From the NCBI RefSeq assembly GCF_009760405.1, contig NZ_WRPP01000001.1, positions 620,001 through 684,000 on the forward strand: a stretch of DNA of 64,000 nucleotides. The letters run 5' to 3'. The position numbers were made by a program, and so were the translations under genes. Below, one piece after another: positions 1 to 10,659 of this stretch. Numbering within the stretch: the first letter of the stretch is position 1; the number at the start of each line of letters is the position of its first letter. The DNA is from Nocardia terrae. Its GTDB lineage: Bacteria > Actinomycetota > Actinomycetes > Mycobacteriales > Mycobacteriaceae. The notes below the pieces were generated by a model, which did no database searches, was not told the DNA's origin, and saw only the letters and a list, made by a program, of their open reading frames with translations.

Positions 1-372
1 TTCGGCGAAGCGCCCAAGATCACCCTGCCGGACGGCTGCCAGCCGCCGAAGGAACTGTTCACCAAGGACCTGGTGACCGGCACCGGGCCGGGAGCGGCCG
101 CCGGGCAGGCGCTGAGCGCCAACTACACGCTGGTCACCTGGTCGGACAAGAAGAAGCTGGACAGCTCCTTCAGCCGCGGCCAGACCTTCGACCTGACGCT
201 GGGCGCGGGCAAGGTCATCAAGGGCTGGGATCAGGGCCTGGTCGGCATCCAGCAGGGCACCCGCCGCCTGCTGGTCATCCCGCCGGATCTGGGCTACGGC
301 CAGGGCGGCCAGGGCATCAAGCCCAACGAGACCCTGGTCTTCGTCACTGACGCCGTCAAGGTCGGTAAATAG
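1..372 (+). CDS. FKBP-type peptidyl-prolyl cis-trans isomerase (5' end outside window)
   Basis: The frame is open from base 1 to a TAG at 370-372, so the gene starts upstream. The visible 123 residues form most of an FKBP domain: a core strand with LVTWSDKKKLDSSF, then VIKGWDQGLVGIQQGTRRLLVIPPDLGYG and the closing NETLVFVTDAVKV strand. This is the usual FKBP order of a buried Trp followed by a P-x-x-L-G-Y-G loop. Such proteins catalyse proline isomerisation in folding; many actinobacterial ones are secreted or lipoproteins, but the N-terminus that would show this is missing. It lies just upstream of trigger factor, another folding isomerase. A GTG at position 73 is internal to the domain and is not the start. 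Confidence 0.9.
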   Translation, partial: FGEAPKITLPDGCQPPKELFTKDLVTGTGPGAAAGQALSANYTLVTWSDKKKLDSSFSRGQTFDLTLGAGKVIKGWDQGLVGIQQGTRRLLVIPPDLGYGQGGQGIKPNETLVFVTDAVKVGK

Positions 373-616
373 CTCCCCCGCCTCCCCGAGACTTTTGCCG
401 GTCGTTGGGAGCCTCACCTGTCTCGTACCGGGCTGCCGGTAAGTGCCGGGTCGGTTTTTGGGCGTGCCCGACGAGTTACCCGGTCGGAACTAAATCAGTC
501 GTCGCGTCCCCTACGCATCCGATTGCGGGTCCGATATGGCGTTCGACTAACCTGGTCGGGATGCGTTCGGGGGGAACCTAGACGTCAACCATGAACAACG
601 AACAAGGAGCATGTCC

Positions 617-2020
617 GTGAAGAGCACCGTCGAGCAGCTGAGCCCGACTCGGGTCCGCATCAATGTCGAGGTGCCCTTCGAGGAGCTCAAGCCGGACTTC
701 GACCGCGCCTACAAGGCCCTCGCGCAGCAGATCCGTATCCCCGGCTTCCGTCCGGGCAAGGCGCCGGCCAAGCTTCTCGAGGCCCGTGTCGGCCGTGGCG
801 CGGTGCTGGAGCAGGTCGTCAACGACGTGCTGCCCAAGCGCTACAGCGAGGCCGTCATCGAGACCGAGGTGAAGGTCATCGGCCAGCCCGAGATCGAGAT
901 CACCAAGATCGAGGACGGCGAGGAGCTGGCCTTCACCGCCGAGGTCGACATCCGCCCGGAGATCACCCTCCCGGACTTCTCGACCATCAAGGTCGAGGTC
1001 GAGCCGATCGAGATCACCGACGCCGACATCGACGAGCAGCTGCAGTCGCTGCGCGCGCGCTTCGGCACCCTGAAGTCGGTCGAGCGGGCCATCGAGAACG
1101 GCGACTTCGTCTCCATCGACCTGTCCGCCACCGTCGACGGCGAGGCCGTCGAGGAGGCCAGCACCACCGGCCTGTCCCACGAGGTCGGCTCCGGCCAGCT
1201 CATCGAGGGCCTGGACGAGACCCTGGTCGGCCTGAAGGAGAGCGAGTCCAAGGACTTCACCTCCAAGCTGGTCGCCGGCGAGCACGCGGGCAAGGAAGCC
1301 GTCATCACCGTGACCGTGCAGTCGGTCAAGGAGCGCGAGCTGCCCGAGGTCGATGACGAGTTCGCCCAGCTGGCAAGCGAATTCGACACCGTCGACGAGC
1401 TGAAGGAAGACCTGAAGACCCGCGTCGAGCGCGTCAAGAAGGTCACCCAGGCCGGCGAGATCCGCGACAAGGTGCTCGAGGCCCTGCTCGAGACCGTCGA
1501 GATCCCGCTGCCCGAGGGCGTCGTCAAGGCCGAGGTCGACGCCGTCGAGCACGACGCCGTCCACGGCTTCGACCACGACGAGGCCAAGCTGGCCGCGGCC
1601 CTCGAAGAGCAGGGTTCCTCGCTCGAGGAGTTCAAGAAGGACACCAAGGAAGCCGCCGAGAAGTCGGTCAAGACCCAGCTGCTGCTGGACGCGGTCGCCG
1701 AGGCCGAGAACACCCAGGTCGGCCAGGACGAGCTGTACGAGCGGATCATCTTCCAGGCCCAGCGCTACGGCATGAGCCCGGACCAGTTCATCCAGCAGAT
1801 CCAGCAGGCCGGCCAGCTCGGCGCGGTCTTCGCCGATGTCCGCCGCGGCAAGGCGCTGGCCGGTGTCGTGGTCCAGGCCGCCGTCACCGACACCGCGGGC
1901 AACACCGTGGACACCGCCGAGATGTTCGGCAACCCGGCCGAAGAGGCCGAAGAGGTTTCCGCCGAAGAGCTCGCGACCGTCGCCGACGCGACCGAAGCCG
2001 CCGAGGCCGAGGCCAAGTAG
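617..2020 (+). CDS. tig: Trigger factor, ribosome-associated chaperone and prolyl isomerase
   Basis: Trigger factor binds near ribosomal protein L23 and holds nascent chains. The 467-residue product has the family order: an N-terminal ribosome-binding domain ([20 protein letters not shown], then GFRPGKAP, the ribosome-docking signature), a central FKBP-like PPIase domain (about 150-240, with [11 protein letters not shown] and [11 protein letters not shown]), and a helical C-terminal chaperone domain. The acidic Ala/Glu tail is typical of actinobacteria. I chose GTG 617 because AAGGAG (604-609) lies 7 nt upstream and the protein then begins MKSTVEQ as in mycobacteria. The ATG at 611 is only 1 nt from that SD. 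A strong hairpin follows at 2154-2192. clpP1P2 and clpX follow, the conserved actinobacterial proteostasis order. Confidence 0.97.
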   Translation: MKSTVEQLSPTRVRINVEVPFEELKPDFDRAYKALAQQIRIPGFRPGKAPAKLLEARVGRGAVLEQVVNDVLPKRYSEAVIETEVKVIGQPEIEITKIEDGEELAFTAEVDIRPEITLPDFSTIKVEVEPIEITDADIDEQLQSLRARFGTLKSVERAIENGDFVSIDLSATVDGEAVEEASTTGLSHEVGSGQLIEGLDETLVGLKESESKDFTSKLVAGEHAGKEAVITVTVQSVKERELPEVDDEFAQLASEFDTVDELKEDLKTRVERVKKVTQAGEIRDKVLEALLETVEIPLPEGVVKAEVDAVEHDAVHGFDHDEAKLAAALEEQGSSLEEFKKDTKEAAEKSVKTQLLLDAVAEAENTQVGQDELYERIIFQAQRYGMSPDQFIQQIQQAGQLGAVFADVRRGKALAGVVVQAAVTDTAGNTVDTAEMFGNPAEEAEEVSAEELATVADATEAAEAEAK

Positions 2021-2153
2021 GAAACGAATCCGACCCGGCCGCGAGATCGGCGACGCGAGCCCGGAAATCCGTGCGTGACAGGGGTGGATGGGCGAGGATC
2101 GCTGAGACCGCGCGGCAGGCGAGAGCCGGGTCGCACAGCGCAAGTCCATTGTC

Positions 2154-2192
2154 CGAATCCGGCCCGCGTCACCGCGACGCGGGCCGGATTCG
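2154..2192 (+). terminator. Perfect 17-bp stem hairpin after tig
   Basis: CGAATCCGGCCCGCGTC (2154-2170) is exactly complementary to 2176-2192 across a 5-nt loop. There is no T-tract, as is common for actinobacterial terminators. It separates tig from the clpP promoter region. Confidence 0.75.
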
Positions 2193-2201
2193 CGGCCGGG
2201 G

Positions 2202-2225
2202 TCTCAGGGGCGGGAGCCCCTGAGA
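2202..2225. repeat. CTCAGGGG-type intergenic palindrome, copy 1
   Basis: TCTCAGGGGC and GCCCCTGAGA flank a 4-nt loop. Related palindromes occur at 5380-5396 and 60995-61027, all downstream of genes, suggesting a dispersed palindromic intergenic element that may also act as a terminator. Confidence 0.6.
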
Positions 2226-2250
2226 GCCTTACCGAGAGTTGGGGTATAGG

Positions 2251-2268
2251 TTTGCGCTGTGAGCGAAG
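2251..2268 (+). promoter_or_regulatory. Probable ClgR operator upstream of clpP1P2
   Basis: TTTGCGCTGTGAGCGAAG contains the CGC-N5-GCG core and fits the corynebacterial ClgR consensus as I recall it (WNNWCGCYNANRGCGWWS) with two deviations. ClgR activates clp genes in several actinobacteria. The site lies about 100 nt upstream of the clpP1 start, where an activator site would be expected. A -10-like GGTATAGG sits just upstream at 2243-2250. Confidence 0.55.
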
Positions 2269-2305
2269 CAGGGCGGTACCGGGAGTTCGGTGCCGCCCTG
2301 CTTCG
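2264..2305 (+). promoter_or_regulatory. Long hairpin in the clpP1 upstream region
   Basis: CGAAGCAGGGCGGTACC (2264-2280) pairs with 2289-2305 (16 of 17 Watson-Crick plus one G-U) around an 8-nt loop. It overlaps the 3' half of the ClgR-like site, so it may form in the clpP leader or end tig readthrough. No T-tract follows. Confidence 0.5.
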
Positions 2306-2370
2306 TTAGGGTTTGTGTCAGCGAATCAGTAGGGGCTTGTAACCGAGCCGTTGAGAGAGGGCAGGTATCC

Positions 2371-2979
2371 GTGACAATTTCTCAGGCAGGGGTGCAGATG
2401 AAGGCATCCACGGCTGTTCTGACGCTCAATGATTCGGTGTACGAGCGCCTGCTGCAGAATCGAATCATCTTCCTGGGCCAGCAGGTGGACGACGATATCG
2501 CCAACTGGCTGTGCGCCCAGATTCTGCTGCTGTCAGCCGAGGATCCCACCAAGGACATCTCGCTGTACATCAACTCGCCCGGCGGTTCGGTGACCGCGGG
2601 TATGGCCATCTACGACACCATGCAGTTCGCCGAGTGCGACATCCGCACCGTCGGCATGGGCCTGGCCGCCTCGATGGGACAGTTCCTGCTCGCCGCGGGC
2701 ACCAAGGGCAAGCGTTTCGCGCTGCCGCACGCGCGGATCATGATGCACCAGCCGTCGGCGGGCATCGGTGGTTCCGCCGCGGATATCGCCATTCAGGCCG
2801 AGCAGTTCGCGTACACCAAGCGTGAGATGAACGAGCTGCAGTCGCAGTTCACGGGCAAGTCCGTCGAGCAGGTGACCGCCGACGCCGACCGTGACCGCTG
2901 GTTCACCGCGGCCGAGGCCCTCGACTACGGCTTCATCGACCACGTGATCACCCACGCGAGCCAGGCGAACGGCAACTAG
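2371..2979 (+). CDS. clpP1: ATP-dependent Clp protease proteolytic subunit 1
   Basis: Serine peptidase ClpP1, about 202 residues, which pairs with ClpP2 in the mixed 14-mer that ClpX or ClpC1 feeds with substrates. The catalytic Ser101 lies in GLAASMGQ, His126 in ARIMMHQP and the acid is probably Asp175 in DADRDRW. The [12 protein letters not shown] oxyanion strand and the [11 protein letters not shown] block are intact. GTG 2371 is chosen because purine-rich GAGAGAGGG lies about 10 nt upstream and it gives the mycobacterial length. ATG 2398 is an alternative. Only 32 nt separate it from clpP2, so the two are one operon. ClpP1P2 is essential in mycobacteria. Confidence 0.96.
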   Translation: MTISQAGVQMKASTAVLTLNDSVYERLLQNRIIFLGQQVDDDIANWLCAQILLLSAEDPTKDISLYINSPGGSVTAGMAIYDTMQFAECDIRTVGMGLAASMGQFLLAAGTKGKRFALPHARIMMHQPSAGIGGSAADIAIQAEQFAYTKREMNELQSQFTGKSVEQVTADADRDRWFTAAEALDYGFIDHVITHASQANGN

Positions 2980-3011
2980 GTCCGCACCCCACACAGACTT
3001 TGGAGACGCGT

Positions 3012-3704
3012 ATGTCCAACATGATCGATCCGCGGGCCGCGGGCATCACCTTCAGCGCCGCCGGTTCCTCGCTCAACCAGATGCAGATGCCGCAGGGCCG
3101 CTACATCCTGCCGTCCTTCGTCGAGCACTCGAGCTTCGGCGTCAAGGAGTCCAACCCGTACAACAAGCTGTTCGAGGAGCGCATCATCTTCCTCGGCGCG
3201 CAGGTGGACGACACCTCCGCGAACGACATCATGGCGCAGCTGCTGGTGCTGGAATCCCTTGACCCGGACCGCGATATCACGATGTACATCAACTCGCCCG
3301 GTGGTTCCTTCACCGCGCTGATGGCCATCTACGACACCATGCAGTACGTGCGCGCCGACGTCGCGACCGTCTGCCTGGGCCAGGCCGCCTCGGCCGCGGC
3401 CGTGCTGCTCGCCGCCGGCGCCCCCGGCAAGCGCGCCGCGCTGCCCAACGCCCGCATCCTGATCCACCAGCCCTCCACCTCGGGCGGCATCCAGGGCCAG
3501 GTCTCCGACCTGGAGATCCAGGCCGCCGAGATCGAGCGCATGCGTCGCCTGATGGAGACCACGCTGGCCCGCCACACCGGCAAGGACGCGGATGTCATCC
3601 GCAAGGACACCGACCGCGACAAGATCCTGACCGCCGACGAGGCCAAGGATTACGGGATCGTGGACACCGTCTTCGAGTACCGCAAGCTCAGCGCCCAGAA
3701 GTGA
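3012..3704 (+). CDS. clpP2: ATP-dependent Clp protease proteolytic subunit 2
   Basis: Second ClpP subunit, 230 residues. The catalytic Ser127 is in [10 protein letters not shown], His152 in ARILIHQP and Asp203 in DTDRDKIL. From RYILPSF onward it is almost identical to mycobacterial ClpP2, including [23 protein letters not shown] (split here: [23 protein letters not shown]). The first about 28 residues ([20 protein letters not shown]...) are longer than in mycobacteria and may be a propeptide. ATG 3012 has GGAG 6 nt upstream; a TTG at 3000 is less likely. Co-transcribed with clpP1. ClpP2 makes the face that docks the ClpX ATPase. Confidence 0.96.
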   Translation: MSNMIDPRAAGITFSAAGSSLNQMQMPQGRYILPSFVEHSSFGVKESNPYNKLFEERIIFLGAQVDDTSANDIMAQLLVLESLDPDRDITMYINSPGGSFTALMAIYDTMQYVRADVATVCLGQAASAAAVLLAAGAPGKRAALPNARILIHQPSTSGGIQGQVSDLEIQAAEIERMRRLMETTLARHTGKDADVIRKDTDRDKILTADEAKDYGIVDTVFEYRKLSAQK

Positions 3705-3734
3705 CGGGCTGAGCGCCCAGTAGTGATTCGCGCG

Positions 3735-3763
3735 GGTGGCGGAGACGGCGTGTCGCCGCCACC
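3735..3763 (+). terminator. Hairpin after clpP2
   Basis: GGTGGCGG (3735-3742) pairs with CCGCCACC (3756-3763), with an additional inner GAC/GTC pair. It lies 31 nt past the clpP2 stop without a T-tract and probably separates clpP1P2 from clpX transcription. Confidence 0.55.
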
Positions 3764-3772
3764 GGGGCGATA

Positions 3773-3829
3773 GGATTGGACTCGTTACTCATGTAACCGG
3801 GGCCAATCCTGGTGAAGTAATTCACCAGG
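3773..3829 (+). promoter_or_regulatory. Stacked dyads upstream of clpX
   Basis: Three inverted repeats are packed together: GGATTGG (3773-3779) with CCAATCC (3803-3809), a nested GTTAC-tcat-GTAAC (3784-3797), and an adjoining perfect CCTGGTGAA-gtaa-TTCACCAGG (3808-3829). They share bases 3808-3809, so the first and third structures compete. They could be operators or alternative RNA hairpins ahead of clpX. The 373-nt gap 3705-4077 holds no other gene. Confidence 0.5.
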
Positions 3830-4077
3830 TCGCGGAAGTCATTTCGAGCCGCGAACGGTGAGTCCACGCACATGTCCGACGGGAAACGTGCTCAAGTTGT
3901 CGACCTCGGCCGACTCGAGCGGGTACGGTCACTCTAGGGCCTTTGCTCGTGGTTGTCGGCCAGTCCGACCGCCGTCACCCCATCGCAGGGTGGCGGCACA
4001 AGCTCTACAAAAGGTGGGTAGTCACCGGCAACCAAGACAGACGGTTGCACGCGGACAAGGAAGTAGGGACCCAGGAG

Positions 4078-5358
4078 ATGGCGCGCATCGGTGATGGCGG
4101 CGATCTGTTGAAGTGCTCGTTCTGCGGAAAGAGCCAGAAGCAGGTCAAGAAGCTCATTGCGGGACCGGGGGTGTACATCTGCGACGAGTGCATCGACCTG
4201 TGCAACGAGATCATCGAGGAAGAGCTCGCCGAATCCAGCGAGGTCAAGCTCGACGAGTTGCCCAAGCCCGCGGAAATCCGTGATTTTCTCGAGCAGTATG
4301 TGATCGGGCAGGATTCCGCCAAGAGAACGCTAGCCGTGGCTGTTTACAACCACTACAAGCGAATTCAGGCGGGCGACAAGGGCCGTGACTCCCGGGGCGA
4401 ACCGGTCGAGCTGGCCAAGTCCAACATTCTGATGCTCGGCCCCACGGGCTGTGGCAAGACCTATCTGGCGCAGACCCTCGCGAAGATGCTGAACGTTCCG
4501 TTCGCCATCGCGGACGCGACCGCGCTCACCGAGGCCGGATACGTGGGCGAGGATGTCGAGAACATCCTGCTCAAGCTCATCCAGGCCGCCGACTACGACG
4601 TGAAGCGCGCCGAGACCGGCATCATCTACATCGACGAGGTCGACAAGATCGCCCGCAAGTCGGAGAACCCGTCCATCACCCGTGACGTCTCCGGTGAGGG
4701 CGTGCAGCAGGCGCTGCTGAAGATCCTGGAGGGCACGCAGGCGTCGGTTCCGCCGCAGGGCGGCCGCAAGCACCCGCACCAGGAGTTCATCCAGATCGAC
4801 ACCACCAACGTGCTGTTCATCGTGGCGGGCGCGTTCGCGGGTCTGGAGAAGATCGTTCAGGATCGAGTCGGCAAGCGCGGCATCGGTTTCGGCGCGGAGG
4901 TCCGCTCCAAGGCCGAGATCGACACCGCCGATCACTTCGCCGACGTCATGCCCGAGGATCTGATCAAGTTCGGTCTGATCCCCGAGTTCATCGGCCGTCT
5001 GCCCGTCGTCGCCTCGGTCACCAACCTGGACAAGGACTCCCTGGTCCGTATCCTGGCCGAGCCGAAGAACGCCCTGGTGAAGCAGTACGTGCGCCTGTTC
5101 GAAATGGACGGCGTGGACCTGGAATTCACCCAGGACGCTCTGGAAGCCGTTGCGGATCAGGCGATCCTGCGCGGCACCGGTGCTCGTGGCCTGCGCGCCA
5201 TCATGGAGGAAGTGCTCCTCCCGGTCATGTACGACATCCCCAGCCGGGATGACGTGGCCAAGGTGGTCGTGAACGCCGACACGGTGAACGACAACGTGCT
5301 TCCCACGATCGTGCCCCGGAAGCGTCAGACCCCGGAACGCCGGGAGAAGTCGGCTTAA
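4078..5358 (+). CDS. clpX: ATP-dependent Clp protease ATP-binding subunit ClpX
   Basis: AAA+ unfoldase that recognises tagged substrates and threads them into ClpP1P2. The 426-residue product matches the mycobacterial length. It has a Cys4 zinc-binding domain (C13, C16, C35, C38), Walker A GPTGCGKT (121-128), Walker [10 protein letters not shown] (D186, E187), a GYVGEDV pore loop (155-160) and an arginine-rich sensor region near [13 protein letters not shown] 4078 begins [16 protein letters not shown] as in mycobacteria, but AGGAG directly abuts it. A longer N-terminus cannot be excluded. A T-rich terminator follows at 5415. The dyads at 3773-3829 suggest control separate from clpP1P2. Confidence 0.97.
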   Translation: MARIGDGGDLLKCSFCGKSQKQVKKLIAGPGVYICDECIDLCNEIIEEELAESSEVKLDELPKPAEIRDFLEQYVIGQDSAKRTLAVAVYNHYKRIQAGDKGRDSRGEPVELAKSNILMLGPTGCGKTYLAQTLAKMLNVPFAIADATALTEAGYVGEDVENILLKLIQAADYDVKRAETGIIYIDEVDKIARKSENPSITRDVSGEGVQQALLKILEGTQASVPPQGGRKHPHQEFIQIDTTNVLFIVAGAFAGLEKIVQDRVGKRGIGFGAEVRSKAEIDTADHFADVMPEDLIKFGLIPEFIGRLPVVASVTNLDKDSLVRILAEPKNALVKQYVRLFEMDGVDLEFTQDALEAVADQAILRGTGARGLRAIMEEVLLPVMYDIPSRDDVAKVVVNADTVNDNVLPTIVPRKRQTPERREKSA

Positions 5359-5379
5359 CCCGGAACAACGCTCGGGCTC

Positions 5380-5396
5380 TCAGGGGCTTCCCCTGA
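5380..5396. repeat. CTCAGGGG-type intergenic palindrome, copy 2
   Basis: TCAGGGG-ctt-CCCCTGA, followed by AACCCC like copy 3. It lies between clpX and its terminator. Confidence 0.5.
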
Positions 5397-5414
5397 AACC
5401 CCTTCCACAAGCCG

Positions 5415-5458
5415 AACCGGCTCCGCGAGAATTCCTCTCGCGGAGCCGGTTTCGTTTT
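5415..5458. terminator. Intrinsic terminator between convergent clpX and DHFR-like gene
   Basis: AACCGGCTCCGCGAGA (5415-5430) pairs perfectly with 5436-5451 over a 5-nt loop and is followed by TTCGTTTT. It is the best classical terminator in this part of the window. Its position 7 nt from the stop of the minus-strand gene suggests it serves both strands. Confidence 0.85.
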
Positions 5459-5465
5459 CGACGGT

Positions 5466-6083
5466 TCAGTCCTCGGCGCCCACGGTGCCGTAGGTCGGGG
5501 CACCCTGCTTGCGGTAGGTCACCAGGATCGCGCCCTTGGGGGTGATGCGGGATTCGGTCACCGTGAAAGCGGTGGGCCGGGCGTTCTCGGCGAAGAAGCG
5601 TTTGCCGGTGCCGAGGACGACCGGGCAGATCCAGAGATTGAGGGTGTCGACGAGATCGGCGGCCAGCAGGGACTGGGCGAGCGCGCCGCTGCCGTGGACC
5701 TGGAGTTCGCGGCCGGGCCGGGCCTTGAGTTCGGTGACTTCCTTGACCAGGTCGCCGTGCAGCAGTTCGGTGCCGGACCAGTCGGCCTTTTCCAGGGTGC
5801 CGGTCGGCACATACTTGGGGAGGTCGTTGAGCTTGTTCGCGATCGGGTGGCCGGGCGGATTGTGGTGCGGCCAGTAGCCCGCGAAGATCTCGTAGGTGCG
5901 GCGGCCGAGCAGGAAGGCGTCGGCGCGTTCGAAGACCGAGATGATGAATTCTCCGAAGGCTTCCTCGCCGTAGGGCGCGGACCAGCCTCCGTGCGTGAAC
6001 CCCCCGCTCGGATCTTCCTCCGGTCCACCCGGTGCCTGATACACACCGTCGATGGTGACGAACTGGGTGACCGACAGTTCCAT
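5466..6083 (-). CDS. Dihydrofolate-reductase-family (RibD C-terminal-like) protein
   Basis: A 205-residue soluble protein of the DHFR-like/RibD_C family. It starts MELSVTQFVTIDGVYQAPGGP, the typical first strand of that family, followed by ADAFLLGRRTYEIFAGYWP (NADPH-binding region), the ELQVHGSGALAQSLL loop (the G-S-G-x-L NADPH phosphate motif) and LWICPVVLGTGKRFF. It probably reduces a small heterocyclic or carbonyl substrate with NADPH; the true substrate is unknown. It is not the folate-pathway enzyme, which looks different. AGGAG lies 6 nt upstream of ATG 6083. It stands alone and converges on clpX. Confidence 0.88.
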   Translation of the reverse strand: MELSVTQFVTIDGVYQAPGGPEEDPSGGFTHGGWSAPYGEEAFGEFIISVFERADAFLLGRRTYEIFAGYWPHHNPPGHPIANKLNDLPKYVPTGTLEKADWSGTELLHGDLVKEVTELKARPGRELQVHGSGALAQSLLAADLVDTLNLWICPVVLGTGKRFFAENARPTAFTVTESRITPKGAILVTYRKQGAPTYGTVGAED

Positions 6084-6281
6084 GATGTTCTCCTGTGGGC
6101 GTTCCGTCGCAGTGGCAACACCGCCGGATCGCCGTGGAGTCGGTGACGGTCGGTGGAACCGATCGCGCCCGTCGCGGGAATCGCCGTTGATCCCCCGTGG
6201 TTCGCCGTTGAACCTTTACTCCGTTACTCCGGAAATCGGTGTGTTGGTCTCACCTGTTACGACGGTGCGGCACCGGAGAAT

Positions 6282-6821
6282 TCATCGGCGCGGGGGCTGC
6301 TGACGGCGCGGAAATCTCAGGGTGAAGGGGGCGGGCTCGGGGACCGGGAAACGCTCGCGGGGAGCGACGAGCAGGATCGCCCCGGCCAGCACCGGGAGCA
6401 GTAGGACGGCGAGCACGTCGAAGGTGTAGCTGAGGGTGGTGAGCGCCTCGGGGCGGTGGAAGGCGTGATAGATGAAGTGCGGGACCCCGAAGACCAGCCA
6501 GCCGAAGCCCGCCACCCGGGCGATGACGCTGTCGCGGTACCACAGGGCCGCCCCGGAGATGGCTCCCAGGGCCAGGAAGAAGGCCCCGACATCGGTGATC
6601 AGGTGGTGGTTGTAGGGTCCGTCGCCGCGCACCCAGTGCAGGCCGAACGGGTAAGAGTCGTAGAACGATTCGGGTGCGACGACCGCCCACAGTCCGGTCA
6701 GCGCGCCGACCGCGGCCAGGAAGCCCAGGATCGCGAACAGCGCGATCCACCGCCGCCGGTTCACTTCCAGCCGGAAGTTCACTCGCACGCCGTCTCCGGT
6801 GCCGCGCAACGAGATCCGCAC
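6282..6821 (-). CDS. Four-helix membrane protein, unknown function
   Basis: A 179-residue protein with about four hydrophobic segments (IALFAILGFLAAVGALTGLW; ITDVGAFFLALGAISGAALW; VAGFGWLVFGVPHFIYHAF; LAVLLLPVLAGAILLVA). Conserved-looking His residues sit at membrane edges (YNHHLITD, PHFIYHAFHRPE), which could bind metal or heme, though nothing proves it. The start is GTG with GGAGG about 5 nt upstream; an in-frame GTG 39 nt downstream is an alternative. The tail is Pro/Arg-rich. I do not recognise a named family. No operon partner is obvious. Confidence 0.7.
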   Translation of the reverse strand: MRISLRGTGDGVRVNFRLEVNRRRWIALFAILGFLAAVGALTGLWAVVAPESFYDSYPFGLHWVRGDGPYNHHLITDVGAFFLALGAISGAALWYRDSVIARVAGFGWLVFGVPHFIYHAFHRPEALTTLSYTFDVLAVLLLPVLAGAILLVAPRERFPVPEPAPFTLRFPRRQQPPRR

Positions 6822-6894
6822 AGGCCCTCCCGCCCTCGCCGAATCACTGTGCTGCCACCGTAATTCGGGGAGGGGGAGGGGACAACCCCGTGGG

Positions 6895-7266
6895 CTAGAT
6901 CTGCTCCATCTTCAGATCGTCGGGGCCCCAGTAGGCCCGCATGGTGACGATCTTGCCCTCGTCGTTCAGTTCCATCACGTCGATGGGCGCGAGGGTCATG
7001 CGGTGCCCATTGGACACGGTGACGAGGGTGAAGTGCGCGGCCACCTTGTTGCCGGCCACCTTCGCGGTGTGCAGCTCGGTCTCGCGGTCGAGGCTCTCGA
7101 GCGCCTTGTACAGTTCGCCGATGGCCTCGTGGCCGCGGCGTTCCGGGGTGCCGATCGGGTCCTCGACCACGGCGTCCTCGGCGTAGAGGTCGACGATCGC
7201 CGACGTGGGCCCGGTGGCTACCAATTTCACGTATTGCTCGACCACATCCCGGGGCTGCGCTGCCAT
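6895..7266 (-). CDS. Ketosteroid-isomerase-like (SnoaL/NTF2 fold) protein
   Basis: A 123-residue protein that closely follows the classical delta5-3-ketosteroid isomerase layout. It has DVVEQYVKLV (Tyr12, at the position of Tyr14 in the Comamonas enzyme), AEDAVVEDPIG (Asp36, at Asp38) and LAPIDVMEL (Asp96, at Asp99), plus the ending GKIVTMRAYWG. All three catalytic residues therefore seem present, which is unusual for the loosely annotated SnoaL-like group. It may shift a steroid double bond and so supply the KstD-type enzyme encoded about 51 kb away. GGGAG lies 6 nt before ATG 7266. The neighbours are unrelated, so the steroid role rests on the residues alone. Confidence 0.85.
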   Translation of the reverse strand: MAAQPRDVVEQYVKLVATGPTSAIVDLYAEDAVVEDPIGTPERRGHEAIGELYKALESLDRETELHTAKVAGNKVAAHFTLVTVSNGHRMTLAPIDVMELNDEGKIVTMRAYWGPDDLKMEQI

Positions 7267-7367
7267 GGAAGACTCCCATCAAAAGTGAAACGTGTTCTAC
7301 TGCGGAGAATAACAGCCGGGCGGCGCGTAGGGACCCCGCTGCCTCACCCTGTGGAACGCCGGGGCGC

Positions 7368-8176
7368 TCACAGCGCCAGGCGGTGATCCCCGGTGTAGAC
7401 GTTCATGGTTTCGCCGCGCAGGAAACCGACCAGGGTGAGCCCGGCGTCGGCGGCCAGGTCCACGGCCAGGGAACTGGGGGCCGAGACCGCGCCGAGCAGG
7501 GGTATGCCCGCCATGACGGCCTTCTGGACCAGCTCGAAGGAGGCGCGGCCGCTCACCATGAGCAGCAGATCGTGTGCGGGGAGCCGGTTCTCGCGCAGCG
7601 CCCAGCCGACCAGCTTGTCGACGGCATTGTGGCGGCCGATGTCCTCGCGGACCGCGATCGCGGTGCCGTCGGCGGTGAACAGACCCGCCGCGTGCAGGCC
7701 GCCGGTAGCGTCGAAAACCTGCTGACGGGAACGGAGTTCGTCGGGAAGCTTGGCGAGGGTGTCGATCTCGACGCGCGGGGTATCGGCGGGCAGCGGATGC
7801 CGGATACGGGTGGCGACCTCGTCGAGCGCGGTCTTTCCGCACAGGCCGCAGGCGCTGTTGGTCAGGAACGGGCGCGGCGTGACGGGAACCGGAGTGCGGA
7901 GCTGGACGTCGAGCACGTTGTAGGTGTTCTGCCCGTTCTCGTCGGTGCCCGCGCAGTAGCGGGCGCTGACGATGTCCTCGGCCGAGTCGATGATGCCCTC
8001 GGCGTAGAGGAACCCGTGGATCAGATCGATGTCCGCGCCGGGCGTGCGCATGGTGACGGTCAGAGACTGTCCGCCCGTGCGGATTTCGAGCGGTTCCTCC
8101 ACGGCCAGGGTGTCGGGCCGGGTGATGGTGCCGGTGGGGGAGATTCGGAGGGTACGGCGACGCGCGGTGACTCTGC

Positions 8177-8180
<4 letters not shown>
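7368..8180 (-). CDS. fdhD: FdhD, sulfurtransferase for formate dehydrogenase maturation
   Basis: FdhD moves sulfur from a cysteine desulfurase onto the molybdenum cofactor of formate-dehydrogenase-type enzymes. The 270-residue product shows the family blocks: VEEPLEIRTGGQSLTVTMRTPG, the flexible-loop cysteines C111 and C114 in NSACGLCGKTALDE, then GLHAAGLF and VREDIGRHNAVDKLVG, and LMVSGRASFELVQKAVMAG near the C-terminus. Its ATG at 8180 overlaps the stop of the upstream oxidoreductase (ATGA), so translation is coupled. That pairing strongly suggests FdhD matures the adjacent enzyme. Confidence 0.95.
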
Positions 8181-10477
<2,297 letters not shown>

Positions 10478-10659
10478 GGTGACGATTGTCCTCTCCGGAG
10501 CGATGGGGTGTCCCAGTCGGTACCGCAATCGTAGGGTGCACGGCTGGCAGAGTGAGCGGACTGGTCGGTCGGAGGTGTGAACGCGCGTGATCAGCACCGC
10601 GATAGACCGGGCGGTGGGGGCGTGTGTGGCCTTACCATCGAACAAGCGAGGTCACGCCG

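Noticed and set aside
373..616. tRNA gene between the FKBP gene and tig
   Set aside because: No T-loop GTTCRANNC with matching acceptor arms could be found.
578..2149. Long minus-strand open frame opposite trigger factor
   Set aside because: It is the GC-rich shadow of tig: repetitive Leu/Gly/Asp composition and no family-like blocks.
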